Positions 57,614-64,000 of a stretch of DNA of 64,000 nucleotides are shown piece by piece. The notes under the pieces were generated by a model that searched no databases, was not told the origin of the DNA, and saw nothing but the letters and a program-made list of their open reading frames with translations. This DNA is from Melanopsichium pennsylvanicum (taxonomy: Eukaryota; Basidiomycota; Ustilaginomycetes; Ustilaginales), in assembly GCA_900208305.1 (NCBI GenBank), contig OAPG01000005.1, positions 372,001 to 436,000 of the forward strand, given 5' to 3'. The position numbers and the translations under genes were made by a program. The number at the start of each line of letters is the position of its first letter. Position 1 is the first letter of the stretch.

Positions 57614-58487
57614 CCTCTCTCTCTTTCTGCCTCTCTCGCGCTCGCAGGTTTCGGAAATCGGTGACAAAACATTCCTCATAGCAGCCATTCTGGCCATGCG
57701 AAGTTCGCGTCTTATCGTATTCTGTGGCGCATTTGCATCTTTGGCCGTCATGTCAGTGCTATCCGCTCTGCTTGGCGTCATGTTTCCTCAATTGTTGCCT
57801 AAGAGTTTGACAAACTTGTTGGCTGCCGCGTTGTTCTTCGTTTTTGGCATCAAGATGGTCAAAGATGGACTCGACATGAAAGGCGATGAGATTATGGAGG
57901 AATGGGAGGAGGCTGAGAGGGAGATCAATGAAGAAGAAGAAGGAGGAGGAGGAGGAGGATCTCATGAGTTGGATAATATGGAACAGGGGATTGGGGATGT
58001 TGCACCTTCACAGATTCTCCCTCGGCATGTGAATGGGATGAATCATACAATATCACCACCACATTCAAAAGGTACAGCGACAGCAGGAGGAGGAGGAGGA
58101 GGAGGAGGGATCAACAGGTTGAAAGAAGGGACCAAAAATCTGTGCGGACTTTGTTTCAGTCCGATTTTTGCACAGGCGTTTATACTCACGTTTTTGGGAG
58201 AATGGGGGGATCGATCTCAGATTGCAACCATTGCGCTTGCTGCTGCTCACAACGTGACATTGGTTTGTATTGGTACCATTGTAGGGCATGCGTGTTGTAC
58301 GAGTATAGCCGTGATTTGTGGAGCGGCGTTGGCAAAGAGGATTAGTGTCAAACATGTGACTTTGGGTGGAGCTTGTTTGTTTTTAGTGTTTGGAGTGATT
58401 TATGCTTGGGAGGCGTATATTGAACCTGGATTGGATATGGCGAATGTGGTTCAAGTGGCAAAGGGTTCCGTTGGCGTAAGTGAGTAA
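57126..58487 (+). CDS. GDT1: GDT1/TMEM165 family Golgi cation transporter, two exons
   Basis: Exons 57126-57326 and 57648-58487 join in phase 0 to 346 residues. The intron starts GTAAGT and ends GCAG. The UPF0016 family exchanges Ca2+/Mn2+ for protons in the Golgi. Both family motifs E-x-G-D-(K/R)-(T/S) are present: EIGDKT directly after the splice junction and EWGDRS near residue 240. Six to seven hydrophobic segments are split by an acidic and Gly-rich central loop. The final codons GGC GTA AGT GAG TAA contain a perfect 5' splice site (GTAAGT at 58477), so a further exon or alternative C-terminus is possible. A (CT)n run lies in the intron. Confidence 0.92.
57551..57610 (+). repeat. (CT)30 microsatellite inside the GDT1 intron
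   Basis: Sixty uninterrupted bases of CT, followed by further C/T-rich sequence to the 3' splice site at 57647. It extends the polypyrimidine tract to about 95 nt. Confidence 0.95.
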
Positions 58488-59167
58488 TTCATATGCTGTA
58501 GTAGATACGAGGGATTGGTCTAGGTATACTACATTTACTGCACCGTACAGAATAACTTGGCTGCGTTGGATCACACCCCATTCTTTGTTTTGGGACAGCA
58601 AAACAAGTCTCTTTGCAATATGATCACTCGGATATGAAACATGTGAGGATACCCGGCAAAGACGAAAGCTGAAGACACACTTTTTCGGATGTCGGAGCGG
58701 GAGGGTGGTAACTCTTGAATATGAAATATTTTTTTATTTTTTATTTTTTTATTTTTTTGGAAACGACTTTTTAAATTTACATTATTACTGTAGCCGCTGC
58801 AGGTGAGTGATGAGTGGCTTGAATACACTATCATGAGCTTTTGTTTTAATAGAATGTGGACAGTCAAAGCGCTCAGAGAGTCTCGAGTGGTGGAGGCAAT
58901 TTGGGGCGGGGCGGTGGTGACATGCTGCAGTGACAGTTTGGCGTGCAGAAAGAATAATGAGGCAAATTTTTACTGTAACTTACAGTACGTACGTGCTCTT
59001 TCACGCACATACATACCCACTTTTGATCCTTTCACAATCGCTCATAGAGTGGATTGTGTTGTACATATATACGATACTATATCGCTTTCCCTTTCCCTTG
59101 TCCTAAAACATCAACATAACTTATTCTTTCCCCATCTTCTCAATCCACTATTTTTACGCAAGAAAAC
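58488..59167. other. Intergenic region GDT1 / SCCPDH-like gene
   Basis: 680 bp. A TTTTTTATTTTTTATTTTTTTATTT run lies at 58729-58758. The last 200 bp are leader-like. No gene seen. Confidence 0.5.
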
Positions 59168-60421
59168 ATGTCGAAAAAGTACGATCTGGTCATCTTTGGA
59201 GCAACGGGATACACTGGCACGCTAGTTTGCAAGTATCTACTCACCCATCCAGGTTCGCCTTCTTGGGCAATTGCTGGGCGTTCTGCTTCACGTCTGTCTA
59301 GTCTCAAGTCCAAACTCTCCCTCCCTGCTTCGGTTGGAGTGATTGAGGCCGAAACTTCCAACTACTCATCCCTCGTGGCTATGACTAGTCAGGCAAAAGC
59401 TTTGGTCAATATCGTTGGCCCTTATCGTCCTTTCAAAGCTACACAAGTAGTTGGTGCTTGCGTCGAAACCAGTACCCATTATGTCGATCTTAGTGGTGAG
59501 ACCGGATTCAATTCGGATTGCATCCAAAATTTCCACCTACAGGCACAAGCAAAGGGTGTCACCATTGCCAATTCGGTAGGTTTCGATTCGCTTCCTTTCG
59601 ACCTTACTACCTACCTTGCCGTACAAAAGGCCAAACAACTTTCAGGTGGAAAATCGGATGTGAAAATTGCCGAATGTGCTTATTATCTTCCTAAAGATCT
59701 TTCAGCAGGAACGCTTGCAAGTGCCATTTCCATGGCGAGTGAAAAGAATCAAATGTACTCAATTCGAGGCGATTGGTTAAGTCCTATTTCTAAACCTGCC
59801 AGTCTCACTTTCAATGCAGTAAGATGGTTCCCTCAAACATCCAAATGGGGTGCACAAAATACTTTTAGCATCCACAATACTCGCATGGTGAATCGAACCT
59901 GGGGTTTACTTGAACATCACAAATCTCCCCAAGCCTACGGTCAAAATTTCATTTACAAAGAAGGTTCAATTGTACCCAACAAAATCTTCGGTTACATTTT
60001 TGCATACCTAGGTGCATTTTCTATTTGGATTCTTATGAACTTTGGTTTGGTTAGACACTTTGTAGCAAAGAGTATGACTGCAAATAGTGGTCCAACCGAA
60101 AAGAGCTTGACAGAGTCCAAGTTGAAGGTCGAAACTCTGGCAACGACGGATGATGGTAAGACTAGGGCGATTTGTAGAATGTCCGCAAAAGGTCATCCAG
60201 GCTATCTACTTACCGCTAGGATGATTGTTGAAACAGCTCTTACCATTGTCGATGATAAGGATAAGAAGCAAAATCCTTTGGATGGAGATAATGTCCAAGG
60301 TGGTGTACTCACTCCAGCTTTGGTTGGTGCAGAAAGATTGGCTCAAAGGTTGGTAGAATATGCTCAATTCCAGATCGTTACCGAGCGATTTGATGAGAGT
60401 AGTGTCAGGAAGAACAAGTAA
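59168..60421 (+). CDS. Saccharopine dehydrogenase-like oxidoreductase (SCCPDH family)
   Basis: 417 residues, single exon. The N-terminus DLVIFGATGYTGTLVCKYLL is a Rossmann nucleotide-binding motif (GxTGxTG). Further family landmarks are IAGRSASRLSSL, IVGPYRPFKATQVVGAC, THYVDLSGETGF and VGFDSLPFDLTTYL. A single hydrophobic segment near residue 280 (IFGYIFAYLGAFSIWILMN) fits the membrane or lipid-droplet association described for SCCPDH-like proteins. Fungal members are not the lysine-pathway enzymes, and their substrate is not established. No terminal targeting tripeptide is seen. The family call is confident; the reaction is unknown. Confidence 0.92.
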   Translation: MSKKYDLVIFGATGYTGTLVCKYLLTHPGSPSWAIAGRSASRLSSLKSKLSLPASVGVIEAETSNYSSLVAMTSQAKALVNIVGPYRPFKATQVVGACVETSTHYVDLSGETGFNSDCIQNFHLQAQAKGVTIANSVGFDSLPFDLTTYLAVQKAKQLSGGKSDVKIAECAYYLPKDLSAGTLASAISMASEKNQMYSIRGDWLSPISKPASLTFNAVRWFPQTSKWGAQNTFSIHNTRMVNRTWGLLEHHKSPQAYGQNFIYKEGSIVPNKIFGYIFAYLGAFSIWILMNFGLVRHFVAKSMTANSGPTEKSLTESKLKVETLATTDDGKTRAICRMSAKGHPGYLLTARMIVETALTIVDDKDKKQNPLDGDNVQGGVLTPALVGAERLAQRLVEYAQFQIVTERFDESSVRKNK

Positions 60422-61109
60422 AACACAGAATGACGGTGTAGCTGTGTACGAGCGAGGAAGAAAAAAAAAGGAAAAAAAAGGGCTTCGATGCTGTATTGTG
60501 CGAATGCCAGCAATGAAAATTAGTATCATCTCTCAAATCAGAACCGCACGTTCAAGTGCTGTGCATTGGGCGTCTAGACATGCCCCAATTTGTTATCAAG
60601 ACCTAAACTCTGATGTGAAAGTCGCTTCACAAACGCCGAGCCGTAGCAACGCAAGATGAAACCCCGCTTCGATCGTCAACTTCGCTCCAGGCGCTCCTTT
60701 CTCGACACCCCTCTGTATTGGGCCTGAGAATAAATGATGCTTTACATACTTTAGCTAGATCATGGTTCAAATTGCCCTCAAAATCATGTTAATACCATCA
60801 TTGTGATCGCGATCGGCTTTGTAGCTGCAAATTGCATTCAAGCATTCAAACATCTTGCTCCACCTCAGCAAGCACTCAAAATCCTTTGGATGTGCCAATA
60901 CAAACAGTCATTACCGCGATCAGCCTCAACGTTGTGACATTTCGATTTGTGACAGACAAAACGACAAATTCGAAAGCCGAAACCGTAATCATACAACATT
61001 TGATGAGAAGAACCATAAACACCCATCAACTTTGAACCTACCTGCAGTAATCTTACGCCAAACCCCCTCCTTTGCGATCCTAAGATCGCTTTCAAGCGTT
61101 AAGCAGCTC
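60422..61109. other. Convergent spacer
   Basis: 690 bp between the 3' ends of the SCCPDH-like and KEN/D-box genes. No coding signal is convincing; A-rich 3'-end-like sequence lies near 60461-60480. Confidence 0.5.
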
Positions 61110-63425
61110 TCAAATCACAAGCTCTTCGTTAAACCTGTACCTTTCGGCAGCCTTGAACTCCTTGAGCCTCCGAGTACGCTCCGAGTCATCCGAATGGATT
61201 TCAGACGAGTTGACTTCGTTTCTCCAATCTTCTTGATCGCTGTCCACAGACTCGGCGCGAGTCTTGCCTTTGTCTTTCCTATGGCTTGGACGCGTGCGTT
61301 TCTTTGACACTTCGCCGACAGACTCGTCTTCCTCATCATCCGAGACAGCGACAGCCTTCTTCTTACTAGCGCCTTTGACTACAGATCTGACCCTCGAGGC
61401 GGCTCCAGAGACTCGTTTGGCAGCCCTGACTTTGCTAGTAGTCGAGCTGGGGGCTTTGGCCCTGGACTTGCCAGCAGTCGAGCTGGAAGCCTTTTCTCCT
61501 TTCGAGGCGGACGCCTTGGCCTTGACGTTGTGCTTGTTGCGGGAAGGGAGGAAGCCGAGGATGTCGTCCATCGCCAGCTTGGTTGCTGTAGGCGAAGATG
61601 CGGCTCTCTTGCTTGTCCTTGTGGCTCGTGGCGAGGTTGGATGGGACAAATTGGCGGGTGATGACATCATCTCTGCTGCAAGTCTTTCCAGCGCTTTCTG
61701 CTCTTGCATCTCATTGCGCTTCAAAGGAAGACCAGAAACCGACTTTCTTTCCGTTGCCGCATTTCGAGTGGTCTTCCGCCTAGAGCGAGGAGGAGGAGGG
61801 GTTGACATCGGCGAGTCGTCACTGTCATCGGCAGCGGGTGCTGCCTCCCTTTCGCGCTTCGTACATGAGCGTGTGACCCGTTGCGCTGAAGTGTCGGCGG
61901 CCTCAGGCGTCTTCCGTTCCTCCTTGATTGGGATAGTGTTTTCTGCTGACCCGACCCCGTCTTCAGAGTGCGGAACTTCGTCGCGTGGTACTGCTTGGAG
62001 CTTGTGATTGCCCAGTAGAATGACGGCGCTGGGTTCTGGCCTAGCAGATGAATCTCCATCATGGGGTGGGGGAGAAGACATGTGGCCAAAAGCGTGTTCA
62101 GCCAGACGTCGATCGTCGCTAGTGTTGAAGGGGTCGGTGGGAATATCCACAAAGACTTCGCCCGCCTCGTCCAGATCCTTTCCGTCGTAATCGAGACGCG
62201 CAGCGATCGCCTGAGTATTGCGGTCTCGAAGCTTCGCCTCGGCTCGCAGAAAACCAAATTCATCTTCTTCCAAGTCCTCCATCTTGAGGTTTGCATCTGC
62301 GAACCCTTCGCTGCCTGAGCTCATGACCTCATCAGGCCACGAGCCGGTGCTGTGGCCATCGACACCACTCTCAGCGAGCTGCTTGCGGGCAGCTGTCCAA
62401 GCTTTGACTTTGTCGACTCCCTGGTTCTGGTAGTTCAGGAGCTGCTGCTCGGATGCGGTCATTGGCTCAGCGCGACGTGCCGCTCCTGGAGACTCGACTG
62501 GGCTGGATGTTTCTGAGTCGAGGAGGAAAATATCGTCAAGAATAGGCTTGCGCTTCTGCGAGATCGGTGTTGAGTGTGTTGGCTGCTCGATAGAGCGCAA
62601 CACGCCTGCGCCGGAACGTGTGGTTCTGTGCGTTCTGCCGACGCCGATCCTTGGGTGAGCTGCAGGCGGAGGCACATTCTCTTTGTCTGAACATTCATGC
62701 TGTGAGGCGGTTGAGCCAGCGCCCTCTCCCTCCTCATTCTTCAGTCTCGTTCTTTGCCCATGCTTCTCCTTCTCGGTCGTTGGTGTCTTGGCTTGCGTCT
62801 GCTGGAGGGCGCTGATATCGAAGTATTCGAGATCGTCGCTGTTGATTGCGGGAGAGAGGCGAGTGAGCTCGTCATGGGAAAGAGTCGCGTCCTTGGCGCG
62901 CTTTCCTGCTGCCTCAATCTGAGCAGAGAATGGATCTTCAAGCGAGCTGGGGATCGAAGGTAGTTCAACGTGCGAGAATTCCTGTCGTGGAGCAGGTTTG
63001 GCCGATTCCGTTCGTCGCGATGGCGCTGCTGATGAGAAGGCTGTCGTTTTCGGTTCGGGTGTAAGCCGAATGATCTCTCGTTTTGGTCGCGTCGACTGAG
63101 CTGCGGACGTGCTGGGATGAGACTGCTTGGTGGCACCTTTCTTCCCCTGAACTTTTGTCGGGATCAGGACCGGTGCGTTACGATCGCCGAATGGCTTTCG
63201 ACGCGATGCGCTAGCCTCAGTGGCGACGACATTCTTGATGTCTCCCAGCGCGCGCCTACCTTGCGGAGCGTTCTCATCTGACTGAAGGAGGGGTGCGCCT
63301 TTTGCGGATGATGAGGCGGCTTGGGATCTCGTGGCTCGGCTCTTGTTAGCTTGTCGAGACACGACTGACTTCGAATCTGGGCCGCGGACAGTGTTTGACC
63401 GCCTGGAAGAGCGGAGCTCTACCAT
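61110..63425 (-). CDS. Large disordered nuclear protein with D-box, KEN box and FGF motif
   Basis: About 771 residues if translation starts at ATG 63425 (MVELRSSRRS). The frame remains open to 63767, with another ATG at 63710, but that stretch reads like leader. The protein is mostly disordered and basic. Visible motifs: RRALGDIKN (a consensus RxxLxxIxN destruction box) near residue 60; DKENVPP (KEN box) near 250; EDEFGFLRAEAKL (an FGF motif) near 390; and basic Lys/Arg/Ser-rich blocks. The conserved-looking C-terminus has WRNEVNSSEIHSDDSERTRR and RLKEFKAAERYRFNEELV. APC/C-regulated degradation and a chromatin role are inferred from the motifs. I cannot assign an orthologue. Confidence 0.7.
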   Translation of the reverse strand: MVELRSSRRSNTVRGPDSKSVVSRQANKSRATRSQAASSSAKGAPLLQSDENAPQGRRALGDIKNVVATEASASRRKPFGDRNAPVLIPTKVQGKKGATKQSHPSTSAAQSTRPKREIIRLTPEPKTTAFSSAAPSRRTESAKPAPRQEFSHVELPSIPSSLEDPFSAQIEAAGKRAKDATLSHDELTRLSPAINSDDLEYFDISALQQTQAKTPTTEKEKHGQRTRLKNEEGEGAGSTASQHECSDKENVPPPAAHPRIGVGRTHRTTRSGAGVLRSIEQPTHSTPISQKRKPILDDIFLLDSETSSPVESPGAARRAEPMTASEQQLLNYQNQGVDKVKAWTAARKQLAESGVDGHSTGSWPDEVMSSGSEGFADANLKMEDLEEDEFGFLRAEAKLRDRNTQAIAARLDYDGKDLDEAGEVFVDIPTDPFNTSDDRRLAEHAFGHMSSPPPHDGDSSARPEPSAVILLGNHKLQAVPRDEVPHSEDGVGSAENTIPIKEERKTPEAADTSAQRVTRSCTKREREAAPAADDSDDSPMSTPPPPRSRRKTTRNAATERKSVSGLPLKRNEMQEQKALERLAAEMMSSPANLSHPTSPRATRTSKRAASSPTATKLAMDDILGFLPSRNKHNVKAKASASKGEKASSSTAGKSRAKAPSSTTSKVRAAKRVSGAASRVRSVVKGASKKKAVAVSDDEEDESVGEVSKKRTRPSHRKDKGKTRAESVDSDQEDWRNEVNSSEIHSDDSERTRRLKEFKAAERYRFNEELVI

Positions 63426-64000
63426 CGCGCGTTTGCCTGAAGGCGTAACAGGGTCTGCGCGTGCCTCAACAATGGTCGCTATGATGGAGATGAATGTAGT
63501 GCTGAGGGGTGTTGAGGGAGAAAAAACCGGATTGAAGTGCAGGCGAAAACGAAATAATAGAGTCGTCGTTGCGATACGAACCAATGAGGGGGGGGGGGGC
63601 CAATTGGCTCTTATGAGCGAATCTGAAAGGTGAGGATTGACGTGGTGAGAATTAAATTCGTGCTTGGTTGAAGCGGGATAGGTGCGTGAGAAAAAGGGTC
63701 TTCGGTACATCCGATCCTCTTTGCTCTCATCTCCACTCGCGTTGAGTGGAGGCGTGACACGTTTCAAATGTAAAAGTGTGCTCTGTGTGTGAATGCAGGG
63801 CGCAGCGGCAACTTTAGTTCCCTTTCCAAAATAATATAAATAAAAATAAATAAATGAATCAGCGCATCGCGAAAAAGTCCAACGACAGAGAGCTGGACCG
63901 GCTTACAACGCGCCAAGCTGTTGGGTCAGAGGACAAGACAAGATGAATAAATCGAGGTAGCGCTGACCACCAGTATCTCCACTAACTTATGGCATCTCCT
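63426..64000. other. Right-edge intergenic sequence
   Basis: Presumed leader and promoter of the minus-strand KEN/D-box gene. It includes a G10 run at 63588-63599 and an AAATAAATAAA string at 63838-63852. No other gene is seen. Confidence 0.45.

Noticed and set aside
1..64000. tRNA, rRNA or other structured RNA genes
   Set aside because: Looking through the intergenic regions for B-box-like GGTTCGAATCC strings and rRNA landmarks gave nothing convincing; a covariance-model scan would be needed to exclude them.

Overview
The window looks like a chromosome segment of a basidiomycete fungus, most likely a smut (Ustilaginales). This is inferred from short GTAAGT..CAG introns, a fungal gene set (POB3, coronin, oligoribonuclease, ketopantoate hydroxymethyltransferase, alkaline ceramidase, TRK potassium transporter, GDT1), compact intron-poor genes, small secreted effector-like ORFs, and Ty3/gypsy chromoviruses. 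I cannot name the species from sequence alone.

Layout. Positions 0.5-9.4 kb hold ordinary host genes: an NTF2-like protein, an APH/EcK-like kinase, POB3, coronin and REX2. Positions 9.4-36.5 kb are a gene-free retrotransposon nest. Positions 36.5-44.3 kb return to host genes: a Sec14-like protein, ECM31/panB, a Zn2Cys6 factor and an alkaline ceramidase. Positions 45-49.3 kb form a small effector-like patch: a secreted-protein pseudogene, an intron-bearing RPL18 pseudogene fused tail-to-tail with it, and an intact secreted protein. Positions 51.6-63.4 kb hold TRK1, a basic-tailed unknown, GDT1, a saccharopine-dehydrogenase-like protein and a large KEN/D-box protein.

The nest is a resolved Russian doll with LTR ends and target duplications visible at each level. 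An old AT-rich LTR relic (10863-11131 plus 34347-about 34900) was entered by element 1 (11132-34346, + strand chromovirus, 430-bp LTRs, TSD GGGGG, 4 LTR differences). Element 1 was entered by element 3 (17319-32894, - strand, LTRs 297/253 bp, 4-bp TSD ACGC). Element 3 was entered by element 2 (18841-27743, + strand chromovirus, 1013-bp LTRs, TSD CCGAT, one LTR difference seen). LTR divergence by eye agrees with the nesting order.

The most unusual content is in the two chromoviruses. Each carries, between pol and the 3' LTR, an antisense gene with its own TATA-like box and spliceosomal introns. Each spliced frame is exactly open (374 and 349 codons), and both proteins contain the same six-cysteine spacing CX2CX6C..CX2CX7C. 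The two elements also connect Gag and Pol differently. Element 1 has a GGGAAAC slippery heptamer plus a perfect 12-bp hairpin. Element 2 has an AUGA stop-start overlap placed in the loop of a 15-bp hairpin. Both show a 10-nt self-priming match between the LTR interior and a primer site one base past the LTR, as in Tf1/sushi elements.
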